A DNA stretch of 64,000 nucleotides from Massilia endophytica (GTDB lineage: Bacteria; Pseudomonadota; Gammaproteobacteria; Burkholderiales; Burkholderiaceae_D): contig NZ_CP088952.1 in NCBI RefSeq assembly GCF_021165955.1, positions 2,852,001-2,916,000 on the forward strand, written 5' to 3'. The position numbers and the translations under genes were made by a program. Positions 18,813-27,603 of this stretch are shown in pieces. Each line of letters opens with the position of its first letter. Position 1 is the first letter of the stretch. Below the pieces are notes generated by a model. That model was given only the letters and a program-made list of their open reading frames with translations. It made no database searches and had not been told where the DNA came from.

Positions 18813-19207
18813 ACGAGTACGAACGTCTTTTTGCGGAAATCGTCCAACAGACAAAAGACGGCAGCCTCCAATGGCGCCAGGTCCGCCGCACGGAAAACGC
18901 GGAGCTGCTGCTGAATGCCGACACGGTGATTCGGCAGTTCGAGGCGACTTTTACAAGGAACTCTCATCCGTACAAGTTGCTCTTGCTGGAAAAGCGCGTG
19001 GAAGATGAGCATTTTTTCTGGACCTTCCAGCAGAGGGAGCCCGAACTGCACGTTGTCGACGACGGTGAATTAGTGACGTCGCTGGACCGCCTCTATATTG
19101 ATGCAAATGAGATCAGAGGCCTGCTTGGCTTGGTAGAACCGCGTGCAGACAGATCCTACCGCCTATTCGGCACAGTGCATCCAGGCAGAGCCGCGAGCCA
19201 GACCTGA
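18809..19207 (+). CDS. Hypothetical protein coupled to the upstream small gene
   Basis: This 132-residue soluble protein starts at the ATG of an ATGA overlap. It is charged, with a pattern of alternating strands in the middle (KLLLLEKRVEDEHFFWTFQQREPEL) and no signal peptide or membrane segment. I do not recognise the family. The pair 18621-19207 interrupts an otherwise conserved order between pilU and yffB-dapE, which suggests a late insertion. A toxin/immunity or other accessory role is possible but unsupported. Confidence 0.6.
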   Translation: MNEYERLFAEIVQQTKDGSLQWRQVRRTENAELLLNADTVIRQFEATFTRNSHPYKLLLLEKRVEDEHFFWTFQQREPELHVVDDGELVTSLDRLYIDANEIRGLLGLVEPRADRSYRLFGTVHPGRAASQT

Positions 19208-19213
19208 GCGGGA

Positions 19214-19246
19214 TATAATGTCGCCTTTGGCCGCGCGCCAGGCGAC
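19214..19246 (+). promoter_or_regulatory. -10 element and leader hairpin before yffB-dapE
   Basis: TATAAT at 19214-19219 is a perfect -10 hexamer. It is followed at once by an inverted repeat, GTCGCC (19220-19225) with GGCGAC (19241-19246) and an inner TGGC/GCCA pair. The hairpin would sit at the extreme 5-prime end of the transcript, where such stems stabilise mRNA. No clear -35 is visible. No T-run follows, so it is not a terminator. Confidence 0.5.
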
Positions 19247-19258
19247 ACGTTTATCCCC

Positions 19259-19609
19259 ATGACGACACTCTACGGTATCCCCAACTGCGACACAGTGAAA
19301 AAGGCCCGCACCTGGCTCGCCGGGCAGCAGCAGGACTTCACCTTCCACGACTTCAGGAAGCAGGGCCTGACCGAGGCCATCGTCCAGGAGTGGCTCAAGC
19401 ACGTGGACTGGGAAACGCTCGTCAACAGGAAGGGCACCACCTGGCGCGGCCTGCCCGATGAGCGCAAGGCCTCTGTCACCGACGCGGCCAGCGCCACACA
19501 GCTGATGCTGGAGTTCCCCTCCGTGATCAAGCGCCCCGTGCTGCAAACCCCGTCCGCCAGCCACGTCGGCTTCTCGGACGCCCAATACCGACAAATCTTC
19601 CAGCTGTAA
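19259..19609 (+). CDS. yffB: ArsC/Spx-family protein YffB
   Basis: This 116-residue thioredoxin-fold protein starts TLYGIPNCDTVKKARTWL, with the single N-terminal cysteine (Cys10) typical of YffB rather than a CxxC pair. The LVNRKGTTWRGL and IKRPVL segments match ArsC-family proteins. The E. coli homologue also lies directly before dapE, so the linkage is ancient. True arsenate reduction is doubtful, and a glutathione-dependent thiol reductase role has been suggested for the family. Confidence 0.88.
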   Translation: MTTLYGIPNCDTVKKARTWLAGQQQDFTFHDFRKQGLTEAIVQEWLKHVDWETLVNRKGTTWRGLPDERKASVTDAASATQLMLEFPSVIKRPVLQTPSASHVGFSDAQYRQIFQL

Positions 19610-19613
19610 GCCA

Positions 19614-20747
19614 ATGACCGCTTCCCGTACCCTCGCGCTGACCGAAAAACTGATCGGCCTTTCCTCCGTCACCCCTGAAGACAAAGGCTGCCAGGACCAG
19701 CTGATCCACCTGCTGGAGCCGCTGGGCTTCCAGTGCGAGACCATCCAGTCCGGCGAGGTCACGAACCTGTGGGCGCGCAAGGGCACGGAACAGCCGCTGC
19801 TGGTCTTCGCCGGCCACACCGACGTGGTGCCCACCGGCCCAGTCGAGCAGTGGGCGTCGGAACCCTTCTACCCCACCCACCGCGACGGCAAGCTGTATGG
19901 GCGCGGCACGGCGGACATGAAGACCTCCATCGCCGCCATGGTCGTGGCCTGCGAAGAGTTCATCGCCGCGCATCCGGACCACAAGGGCTCCATCGCCTTC
20001 CTCATCACGAGCGACGAGGAAGGCCCGGCCACGGACGGCACGGTCGTCGTATGCAACAAGCTGAAGGAACGGGGCGTAAAGCTGGATTACTGCATCGTGG
20101 GCGAACCCACCTCCAGCCAGACCCTGGGCGACATGATCAAGAACGGCCGCCGCGGCTCGCTCTCCGGCTGCCTTACCGTCAAGGGCGTGCAGGGCCATAT
20201 CGCCTACCCCCAGCTGGCGAAGAATCCCATCCACCTCGCCGCCCCTGCCATGGCCGACCTGGTGGCCGAAGTCTGGGACGAAGGGAACGAATACTACCTG
20301 CCCACTTCCTGGCAGATGTCCAACATCAAGGCAGGCACCGGCGCGAACAACGTCATTCCGGGCGAGATGGTCATCGACTTCAACTTCCGCTTCTCCACCG
20401 CCAGCACGGCGGACAGCCTGAAGGAGCGCGTGCACGCGATCCTGGACCGCCACGGCCTCGAATACGACCTGAAGTGGACGCTGAGCGGCCTGCCCTTCCT
20501 CACGCCGCGCGGCACCCTGTCCACCGCCATCTGTGAAGCGATCAAGGATGAAACGGGCGTGGACACCGAGCTCTCCACCACCGGCGGCACCTCGGACGGG
20601 CGGTTTATCGCCCAGATCTGCCCTCAGGTGATAGAATTCGGCCCGCCCAACGGCAGCATCCACAAGATCGACGAGCACATCGAAGTGCGCTTCATCGACC
20701 CGCTGAAAAACATCTACCGCCGCACGCTGGAAAACCTGCTGCGCTGA
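19614..20747 (+). CDS. dapE: Succinyl-diaminopimelate desuccinylase
   Basis: This 377-residue M20-family di-zinc hydrolase shows the motif FAGHTDVVP with His68 and Asp70, Asp101 in GRGTADMK, the catalytic Glu135 with ligand Glu136 in SDEEGPA, and a conserved C-terminal NGSIHKIDEH. It releases succinate to give L,L-diaminopimelate. It begins four bases after yffB. With dapC and dapD at 15.3-17.4 kb, three successive succinylase-pathway genes are in this region. Confidence 0.96.
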   Translation: MTASRTLALTEKLIGLSSVTPEDKGCQDQLIHLLEPLGFQCETIQSGEVTNLWARKGTEQPLLVFAGHTDVVPTGPVEQWASEPFYPTHRDGKLYGRGTADMKTSIAAMVVACEEFIAAHPDHKGSIAFLITSDEEGPATDGTVVVCNKLKERGVKLDYCIVGEPTSSQTLGDMIKNGRRGSLSGCLTVKGVQGHIAYPQLAKNPIHLAAPAMADLVAEVWDEGNEYYLPTSWQMSNIKAGTGANNVIPGEMVIDFNFRFSTASTADSLKERVHAILDRHGLEYDLKWTLSGLPFLTPRGTLSTAICEAIKDETGVDTELSTTGGTSDGRFIAQICPQVIEFGPPNGSIHKIDEHIEVRFIDPLKNIYRRTLENLLR

Positions 20748-20752
20748 CCACC

Positions 20753-21640
20753 ATGGATACCACGCTCTTTACGACGCCGCGCGACCTGCTGCGCTATGCC
20801 ACCACCCGTTTCAACGCGGCCAAGCTGTTCTTCGGCCATGGCAGCGCGGAAGCCTTCGACGAGGCGGCCTACCTGATCCTGCACACCCTCAAGCTGCCGC
20901 TGGACAAGCTGGATCCGTTCCTGGATGCGCGCCTGCTGCCGGAAGAAGTGCAGCAGGTAATGGCCGTCATCGAGCGCCGCGCCACGGACCGCATTCCGGC
21001 CGCCTACATCACGAACGAAGCCTGGCTGGGCACCTATAACTTCTACGTGGACGAGCGCACCATCGTGCCGCGCTCCTACATCGCCGAGCTCATTCCGCAG
21101 TACTTCGCGCCCTGGGTCAACGAACCGGAAGGCATCGCGAACATCCTCGAACTGTGCACGGGCTCCGGTTGCCTGGCCATCATGATGGCCGACGCCTTCC
21201 CGGACGCGGTGGTCGACGCGGTCGACATCTCGCCGGACGCGCTGGACGTCGCACGCCGCAACGTGGACACCTACAAGCTGCAGGACCGCGTGAACCTGAT
21301 CCAGTCCGACCTCTACGCGAACGTGCCGGACAAGAAGTACGACCTGATCATTACCAATCCTCCCTATGTGAATTCGGGCTCCATGGCGAAACTGCCGCAG
21401 GAATACCTGCACGAGCCGCAGATCGCCCTGGACGGCGGCGCGGACGGCATGGACCTGGTGCGCAAGATCGTGGAAGGCGCAGCGGGCCGCCTCACCGACG
21501 AGGGCCTGCTGATCGTCGAAATCGGGAATGAAAAAGAATTCGCGGAAGCGGCCTTCGGCCATCTCGGCCTGACCTGGCTCACCACCAGCCAGGGCGACGA
21601 CATGGTCTTCCTGCTGACCGCAGACCAACTGAAACTATGA
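20753..21640 (+). CDS. prmB: Ribosomal protein L3 N5-glutamine methyltransferase
   Basis: The protein is 295 residues. The SAM-binding motif LELCTGSGC lies at 132-140 and the catalytic NPPY at 202-205, as in glutamine N5-methyltransferases (HemK/PrmC superfamily). The sequence DERTIVPRSYIAELI distinguishes PrmB from PrmC. It modifies ribosomal protein L3. The stop overlaps the next start (ATGA at 21637), so it is co-translated with the ABC-F gene. Confidence 0.94.
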   Translation: MDTTLFTTPRDLLRYATTRFNAAKLFFGHGSAEAFDEAAYLILHTLKLPLDKLDPFLDARLLPEEVQQVMAVIERRATDRIPAAYITNEAWLGTYNFYVDERTIVPRSYIAELIPQYFAPWVNEPEGIANILELCTGSGCLAIMMADAFPDAVVDAVDISPDALDVARRNVDTYKLQDRVNLIQSDLYANVPDKKYDLIITNPPYVNSGSMAKLPQEYLHEPQIALDGGADGMDLVRKIVEGAAGRLTDEGLLIVEIGNEKEFAEAAFGHLGLTWLTTSQGDDMVFLLTADQLKL

Positions 21641-23619
21641 TCAAACTGACTAACGTCAGCCTGATGCGCGGCCTGAAGCCGCTGCTCGAACAGGCTGACC
21701 TCACGCTGAATCCCGGCGACAAGATCGGCCTGATCGGCGCCAACGGCGCCGGCAAATCCAGCCTCTTCGCCATGCTGCGCGACGAGCTGCATCCCGACCA
21801 GGGCAGCATCGACTTTCCCGCCAAATGGCGCATGGCCTACGTGGCCCAGGAAACGCCGCCGCTGGAGCGCGCGGCCCTGGACTACGCCATCGACGGCGAC
21901 GTGAACCTGCGCAAGCTGCAGGCCGAACTCGAACGCCTGGAAGCCCTGCCGGACACGCCGGAAAACGGCATCGCCCTCGGCGAAGTCCACAGCGCGCTGG
22001 CCGATGCCGACGCCTACACCGTGCAGTCGCGCGGCGAACAGCTGCTGCTGGGCCTCGGCTTCACGCTGGACCAGATGCGCCAGCCTGTCGCCAGCTTCTC
22101 CGGCGGCTGGCGCATGCGCCTGAACCTGGCGCAGGCCCTGATGTGCCCTTCCGACCTGCTGCTGCTGGACGAACCCACCAACCACCTGGACCTGGACGCC
22201 ATTATCTGGCTGGAGGACTGGCTGAAGCGCTACACGGGCACGCTCATCATCATCTCCCACGACCGCGATTTCCTGGACGAGATCGTGAACGTGATCGTTC
22301 ACATCGACGAGCGCAAGCTGAAACGCTATTCGGGCAACTACTCCAGCTTCGAACGCCAGCGCGCCGCCCAGATGGTGCTGGCCGCGGGCGCGGCCGAGAA
22401 GCAGGCGCGCAAGAAGGCCCACCTGGAGTCCTTCATCAACCGCTTCAAGGCCAAGGCATCCAAGGCCAAGCAGGCCCAGAGCCGCATGAAGGCCCTGGCC
22501 AAGATGGAGGAGCTGGCGCCCCTGCGCGCGGCCGCCGAATTCTCCTTCGAGTTCCGCGAGCCCCTGAGCGCTCCCAATCCCCTGCTGGTGATGGAAGACG
22601 TGAACGCGGGCTATCGCACGGAACAGGGCGACAAGACGATTGTCCGCGGCATCAACTTCTCGCTGCAGACGGGCCAGCGTATCGGCCTGCTGGGCGTGAA
22701 CGGGGCCGGTAAATCCACCCTGATCAAGACCATCGCGGGCGAACTGAAACCGCTGGAGGGCGAAGCCACCACCGGCAAGGGCCTCATCATCGGCTACTTC
22801 GCCCAGCACCAGGTGGAGATGCTGCGCCACGACGAATCGCCGCTCTGGCATTTGCAGAAGATTTCGCCGAACACCCGCGAACAGGAACTGCGCAACTTCC
22901 TCGGCGGCTTCAACTTCCCCGGCACCATGGTCACCAGCCCCATCGCCCCCTTCTCGGGCGGCGAGAAGGCGCGCCTGGCCCTGGCCCTCATCGTGTGGCA
23001 GCGTCCCAACCTGCTGCTGCTGGACGAACCGACCAACCACCTGGACCTGGAAACGCGCGAGGCGCTGACCGAGGCGCTGGCCCAGTTCGAAGGCACCCTG
23101 GTGGTGGTCTCCCACGACCGGCACCTGCTGCGCGCCACCACCGACCAGTTCATCATCGTTGCGGACAGCAAGCTGCAGCCCTTCGACGGCGACCTGGACG
23201 ACTACAAGGACTGGCTGCTGCAAACGAAGCTTGGCAAGGGCACGGACGTGCTGCCCGCCGCGGGCAAGGAGAACAAGACCAGCTATCCCTCCACCTCGCC
23301 CGTTGCGCCGCCGCCTTCCGCTCCCGCCGTCGACAAGCGGGAACAGAAGCGCCTGGAAGCGGAGCAGCGCCAGCGCCTGTCCGTCCAGCGCAAGCCGATC
23401 GAGAACAAGATCAGGCAGCTGGACGACCTGATTGCCAAGCGCACGGCGCAGAAGGCGGAAACGGATGCCGCCCTGGCCGATCCGGCCATTTACGAAGCCG
23501 CGAACAAGCCGAAGCTCAAGCAGCTGCTGGCGGACCAGTCCTTCTACACGAAGGACCTGGAGAAGCTGGAAGGCGAGTGGCTGGAGCTGCAGGAGCAGCT
23601 GGAAGCGCTCGCCGCCTGA
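21637..23619 (+). CDS. ABC-F family ATP-binding protein (YheS-like)
   Basis: This 660-residue soluble protein has two ABC domains: Walker A GANGAGKS at 34-41 with signature SFSGGW near 152, then GVNGAGKST near 350 with signature PFSGGE. The linker between them is Lys-rich and helical (P-site tRNA interaction motif region), and a C-terminal coiled coil starts near 560. There are no membrane segments. ABC-F proteins act on ribosomes and not in export. The arrangement fits YheS better than EttA, which lacks the C-terminal extension. Confidence 0.92.
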   Translation: MIKLTNVSLMRGLKPLLEQADLTLNPGDKIGLIGANGAGKSSLFAMLRDELHPDQGSIDFPAKWRMAYVAQETPPLERAALDYAIDGDVNLRKLQAELERLEALPDTPENGIALGEVHSALADADAYTVQSRGEQLLLGLGFTLDQMRQPVASFSGGWRMRLNLAQALMCPSDLLLLDEPTNHLDLDAIIWLEDWLKRYTGTLIIISHDRDFLDEIVNVIVHIDERKLKRYSGNYSSFERQRAAQMVLAAGAAEKQARKKAHLESFINRFKAKASKAKQAQSRMKALAKMEELAPLRAAAEFSFEFREPLSAPNPLLVMEDVNAGYRTEQGDKTIVRGINFSLQTGQRIGLLGVNGAGKSTLIKTIAGELKPLEGEATTGKGLIIGYFAQHQVEMLRHDESPLWHLQKISPNTREQELRNFLGGFNFPGTMVTSPIAPFSGGEKARLALALIVWQRPNLLLLDEPTNHLDLETREALTEALAQFEGTLVVVSHDRHLLRATTDQFIIVADSKLQPFDGDLDDYKDWLLQTKLGKGTDVLPAAGKENKTSYPSTSPVAPPPSAPAVDKREQKRLEAEQRQRLSVQRKPIENKIRQLDDLIAKRTAQKAETDAALADPAIYEAANKPKLKQLLADQSFYTKDLEKLEGEWLELQEQLEALAA

Positions 23620-23625
23620 GGCGGC

Positions 23626-24096
23626 TCACGCTGCGTGGCGCGAACCCAGCGTCACGCGGCGGATCGCCATCAGCTTGTCGATGTCGATCACAATCAGCTT
23701 GCGGGCATTGATCGTGCCCATGCCGAGCAGGTAGCCCGCATCTTCGCTCAGGTTGTCGAAAGGCCGGATCTGGCCTGCGCCCATGGTGACGATGTCCGTC
23801 ACGCCGTCCGTCACCATCCCCATCACGCAGTTGGACAGCTTCAGGATGATCACGTCCGTGTGCGGGTCGTGCTCGGGCGGGCGCGGACCGAAGGCGATGC
23901 GCATGTCCACGATAGGCATGATCACCCCGCGCGACACCGCCACGCCGCCGAGCACCTCGCCATCGGCCGCAAAACGCTCGAGCGAAAGCAGCGGACGGAG
24001 TTCCTGCACCTTCGCATAGTCGAGCGCATATTCAAGCCCCCCCAGACGGAAGGTCAGGTACTGGCGGGGTGCGGTGTCTTTGCGGGCGGATGGCAT
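23626..24096 (-). CDS. CheW-like chemotaxis coupling protein
   Basis: The protein is 156 residues. The CheW fold is clear: YLTFRLGGLEYALDYAKVQEL, the conserved GVAVSRGVIMPIVDMRIAFG, and DIVTMGAGQIRPFD. The start at 24096 is preferred over one seven codons upstream because AAAGGA lies at correct spacing before it. CheW links receptors to CheA, or serves pilus-based or alternative signalling. It follows the FapA-type gene on the same strand after 113 bases. No cheA or receptor gene is in the window. Confidence 0.9.
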   Translation of the reverse strand: MPSARKDTAPRQYLTFRLGGLEYALDYAKVQELRPLLSLERFAADGEVLGGVAVSRGVIMPIVDMRIAFGPRPPEHDPHTDVIILKLSNCVMGMVTDGVTDIVTMGAGQIRPFDNLSEDAGYLLGMGTINARKLIVIDIDKLMAIRRVTLGSRHAA

Positions 24097-24209
24097 GGCA
24101 GTCCTTTCGGGCGGCAAGGTGCCGCTGCTGTCCTGCCATGCTAAGACTGCTCTGCTCCTAATGCGTTGATTGTGCTCAACTTTTTCAGCGCCCTGCCGAA
24201 GTGCGGCGC

Positions 24210-26078
24210 CTAGGTCTTCGTAGACCAGTCGATCTCGCCCCCGCCGCTGTTGAAGATGGGGGGCTGCACATAGGTGCCCGCGCGCAGGCGCGCCTTGACC
24301 TCGCGGGGCGGCAGTTCGATCATGGGGCCTTCGTCAGGCTTGAACACCATGGTCCGCAGCAGGGTTTCGCCTGAAATGGCAGCCACCTTGCACCGGGCCT
24401 CCCCCGCCACGGCGGCCTTCTGCTCCCGCAGCTGCTCCGCCTGTTTTTCCAGCACCGCGCGCTGCCCTTCGCCCTCCTTGGATGCGACAGACAGGCGCGC
24501 CACTTCCTTCAGCGCCGGGCCTACCTGCACCGCCATCTTCTGGAACAGGGGCAGCTGCTCGGGCGTCAGGGTCACCTCCTGCTTGCGCACTTTCGTGGCC
24601 AGGGTGAGGTAGCTGCGCACATCCTGCTGGCTCGTGATGGCGTCGATCTGGGCCTTGAGCTTCTGGGCCTGGGCGTCCAGCTGCGCGAGGCGGATGGCCA
24701 CTTCCTGCAGCAGCTGGTCGAACTTGCTGGTATCCGGCACCAGGGCAAAGAGCAGCATTTCGCTCTGCTTGCGCGGTCCCGCGCTCTCGATACTGATATT
24801 GCGCGCGGCAATGGCGCAGCCATTGGCCACGCCGATCACCACTTCGTCCGCCACGATCTCGCAATTGGTGGCCTCGGTGATGATCACGCGCGGCGCCGTG
24901 ATCACGCTGTTCTGCACCGAATTGAGCGTCACCTGCCCCACCTTGGCGTGCACCACGGAGTTCGACACCACGCCGCCCACGGTGATCGGCCCGTCCGCAT
25001 TGGTGGCCGCGCCGCCCATGAGGTTCTGCTTGAGGTGGATGGAACCGCCGCGCGAAACGATCTTGCCGAACACGTCGGCATGGATGGTGATGTTGAAGCC
25101 ATCCACCACGCGCCCTTCCTGCACCTCGCCGAATTCCTCGTACTCGCCGGAGAGCTGCAGGTTGCCGGTGGTGCGCACGCTCACGCCCTCCCGGCTGATG
25201 ATCTTGGGGCCGATGGAGATGCGCTTGCTGCGCCGGTCCACATTGATGAAGCCCTCGACGGATGAAACGAGGAAGTCCTCGCCCGCCAGGTGCTGGATCA
25301 CGGTGCCGGCGCCCGCCATCGGGTTCAGCTCCACATCCTCCGGCAGGGGCGGCTCCACGGGAATGCCGGACAGCTCGAAACCCCGCGTTCCCGGCACGCG
25401 CGGCACCTTCTTCAGGAGCGGCGTGTGCGCGGCCACCTGGGGGAAGCGGTTCTGGTAGGTGTGCAGATCGAAACGGCCGTTGGCCATTTCCTTGGGGGCG
25501 TTGGAGCGGTGGATCTTCTGCGAGACTTCCACGATCATCGCATCCTGGCCCGGCGCGGGGCTCAGGCGGCGCGCCACGGTCAGGCGGGTGGACTTTCCCT
25601 CCTCGATGGCCTGGCTCACCACGGGCGCGTCGATGCCGAAGCGGATGCCCTTCTCCCACATGTCGGCAACGAATTCGCCGAAATCGAGATTCGAAGGCGT
25701 TTCCTCTGGCGTGCCCGAATTCAGGTAGACGGGTTCGAAGTAGTATTCCGCCTCGCCCGCGATGATGCGCACGGACTTGTACAGGGAGCGGCGCTGCTCG
25801 CTGAAGGGCGCCACCGCGTCGGCGAAGCGCACCAGGGGCTTGTCCTTGTATTCCGGGGGCAGCTCGGGGCCTGCCTCGTACAGCATGCGGATGAAGACAC
25901 CGTAATCGATGCCCGTGAAATAGGCGCGCGCCTGGAACAGCTGGTTGACGGCCGCCACGCAGGCCGCCGCACCGGCGTCCGCACGGAAGTACACCCCGTC
26001 CGTGCGCTGGACGATGGCAGGCGAGGCAGCGCCCCCTGCGGTTGCTTCAGGCGCCGCAGCCTTGTTTGACACGTTCAC
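24210..26078 (-). CDS. FapA family protein (DUF342)
   Basis: This 622-residue protein has an N-terminal globular region (about 25-200) and the FapA/DUF342 right-handed beta-helix in the middle (about 220-430, including VRTTGNLQLSGEYEEFGEVQEGRVVDG-type rungs). A C-terminal coiled coil follows (about 450-560). The GTG start at 26078 follows AGGGGA. DUF342 proteins are polymer-forming and in some bacteria influence flagellar number or cell polarity. The pairing with cheW suggests a motility or surface role. Confidence 0.85.
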   Translation of the reverse strand: MNVSNKAAAPEATAGGAASPAIVQRTDGVYFRADAGAAACVAAVNQLFQARAYFTGIDYGVFIRMLYEAGPELPPEYKDKPLVRFADAVAPFSEQRRSLYKSVRIIAGEAEYYFEPVYLNSGTPEETPSNLDFGEFVADMWEKGIRFGIDAPVVSQAIEEGKSTRLTVARRLSPAPGQDAMIVEVSQKIHRSNAPKEMANGRFDLHTYQNRFPQVAAHTPLLKKVPRVPGTRGFELSGIPVEPPLPEDVELNPMAGAGTVIQHLAGEDFLVSSVEGFINVDRRSKRISIGPKIISREGVSVRTTGNLQLSGEYEEFGEVQEGRVVDGFNITIHADVFGKIVSRGGSIHLKQNLMGGAATNADGPITVGGVVSNSVVHAKVGQVTLNSVQNSVITAPRVIITEATNCEIVADEVVIGVANGCAIAARNISIESAGPRKQSEMLLFALVPDTSKFDQLLQEVAIRLAQLDAQAQKLKAQIDAITSQQDVRSYLTLATKVRKQEVTLTPEQLPLFQKMAVQVGPALKEVARLSVASKEGEGQRAVLEKQAEQLREQKAAVAGEARCKVAAISGETLLRTMVFKPDEGPMIELPPREVKARLRAGTYVQPPIFNSGGGEIDWSTKT

Positions 26079-26199
26079 ATTCCCCTAGCACGATCATGAA
26101 ACACTTTTGTTGCACAATCGATAACACCCCGTTTATATTTATTAACTAGCGTAACATGTTCCCAGAGCGAAAGGGTCAGAATTTTGCATCCTGAAAGGT

Positions 26200-26225
26200 A
26201 AAACGGGGCTGCAAATGCAGCCCCG
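26200..26225 (-). terminator. Intrinsic terminator of the small exported protein gene
   Basis: On the minus strand CGGGGCTGC-ATTT-GCAGCCCCG forms a 9-bp GC-rich stem followed by TTTTA. It lies 25 bases past the stop of the gene that ends at 26250. Confidence 0.88.
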
Positions 26226-26249
26226 CGGGAAGAATGTGGAAAGCTGGCC

Positions 26250-26651
26250 TCAGCGGCGCGGCGTAATCGAATACACCTCGGCGCCCGCCTCGTTGATCTG
26301 GCGGCGCAGGTCGCGGCGCTCGTCGGCCGTCATGCGGCTCATGCGGCGGTTCATTTCGGCGTTGTTCGCATTTTCCTGCATGATGCGGCGCTGCTCCTCG
26401 GCGCGCGCTTCGAAGGCACGGGTATCGCGCTCATCGCCCCAGCGCGAATCGCGGAAGCTGCGCGGATTGCGCTGCGGCTGGCCGGCCTGCTGGCCTTCGT
26501 CGCGGCGCACGCCCTGCCCGCTTTGCGGGTCGGCGAAGGCAGCCGGAGAGGCCGCCAGCAGGGCGCAGCCCAGGGCAAACGCGGCGGCGCCGGCGCGTGC
26601 GCATGCTGCCGCGCCCTTCGCCCACTGTCCATTGCCGATCGATTTGCCCAT
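26250..26651 (-). CDS. Small exported hypothetical protein
   Basis: The protein is 133 residues from the ATG at 26651, which follows GAGGAAAGC. A signal peptide (about 1-39, ending ASPAAFA) is followed by a Gln/Arg/Glu-rich, largely helical mature part. The C-terminal SRMTADERRDLRRQINEAGAEVYS motif recurs in small periplasmic proteins of betaproteobacteria, often near two-component systems. It is divergent from ompR-envZ, and the shared region has repeated GTAA boxes, so it may be part of that regulon. Confidence 0.75.
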   Translation of the reverse strand: MGKSIGNGQWAKGAAACARAGAAAFALGCALLAASPAAFADPQSGQGVRRDEGQQAGQPQRNPRSFRDSRWGDERDTRAFEARAEEQRRIMQENANNAEMNRRMSRMTADERRDLRRQINEAGAEVYSITPRR

Positions 26652-26714
26652 TGCTTTCCTCGTTGGTATAAGCTGTACTGCCATGGCCAAAGTGTATGCC
26701 CGATTCCCTATGAA

Positions 26715-26753
26715 GGTAAGACGCACGGGGTAAAGTTTGTAACACTTTGTAAT
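26715..26753. promoter_or_regulatory. Repeated GTAA half-sites between exported protein gene and ompR
   Basis: GTAAG (26715), GTAAA (26730), GTAAC (26739) and GTAAT (26749) occur within 39 bases. The last three are spaced 9 and 10 bases, and TTTGTAA is repeated exactly 10 bases apart. Tandem 10-bp repeats are the usual binding pattern of OmpR-family regulators, and this site lies between the ompR gene and a divergent exported-protein gene. Confidence 0.5.
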
Positions 26754-26829
26754 GGGTTCGCATGGATGCGCCCCGTCAAGCATTATGACGTTACCATAGC
26801 GACATAATTCTGACAATTCGGACAGCCTT

Positions 26830-27597
26830 ATGACAACGACATCGACAGAATCCGGCAACACCCCCGGCACCCAGAACGGCCACCAGGCGAAGATCATGGT
26901 GGTGGACGACGACGTGCGCCTGCGCGACCTGCTGCGGCGCTACCTCACCGAGCAGGGCTTCAACGTCTTCACGGCGGAAAACGCCACGGCCATGAACAAG
27001 CTCTGGCTGCGCGAGCGCTATGACCTGCTGGTGCTGGACCTGATGCTGCCGGGCGAGGACGGCCTTTCGATCTGCCGCCGCCTGCGCGGCGCGGGGGACC
27101 AGACCCCCATCATCATGCTGACCGCCAAGGGCGAGGACGTGGACCGCATCGTGGGCCTGGAAATGGGGGCGGACGACTACCTGCCCAAGCCTTTCAACCC
27201 GCGCGAGCTGGTGGCCCGCATCGGCGCCGTGCTGCGCCGCAAGGCGCCGGACGAGATCCCCGGCGCCCCTTCCGAAACCCCGCAGACCTTCGAGTTCGGC
27301 CAGTTCGTGCTGGACCTGGGCACCCGCACCCTGAAGAAGAACGGCGAGACCGTGCCCCTGACCACGGGCGAATTCTCCGTGCTGAAGGTGTTCGCCCGCC
27401 ATGCCCGCCAGCCGCTCTCGCGCGAAAAGCTCATGGAACTGGCGCGCGGACGCGAATACGAGGTCTTCGACCGCAGCCTGGACGTGCAGATCTCCCGCCT
27501 GCGCAAGCTGATCGAACCCGATCCGTCGAGCCCCCTCTATATACAGACGGTGTGGGGCCTGGGCTATGTCTTCATCCCGGAGGGCCAGCCGCGCTGA
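26830..27597 (+). CDS. ompR: OmpR family response regulator
   Basis: This 255-residue protein has a receiver domain with acidic pocket Asp26/27, phosphorylation site Asp70 in LVLDLMLPGEDG, and conserved Lys in LPKPF. It is followed by an OmpR/PhoB winged-helix domain (about 150-250: REYEVFDRSLDVQISRLRKLIEPD). Spelling and length match OmpR. It is co-transcribed with envZ, seven bases downstream. The likely role is osmotic and envelope regulation of outer-membrane proteins. Confidence 0.92.
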   Translation: MTTTSTESGNTPGTQNGHQAKIMVVDDDVRLRDLLRRYLTEQGFNVFTAENATAMNKLWLRERYDLLVLDLMLPGEDGLSICRRLRGAGDQTPIIMLTAKGEDVDRIVGLEMGADDYLPKPFNPRELVARIGAVLRRKAPDEIPGAPSETPQTFEFGQFVLDLGTRTLKKNGETVPLTTGEFSVLKVFARHARQPLSREKLMELARGREYEVFDRSLDVQISRLRKLIEPDPSSPLYIQTVWGLGYVFIPEGQPR

Positions 27598-27603
27598 TCC
27601 CCC

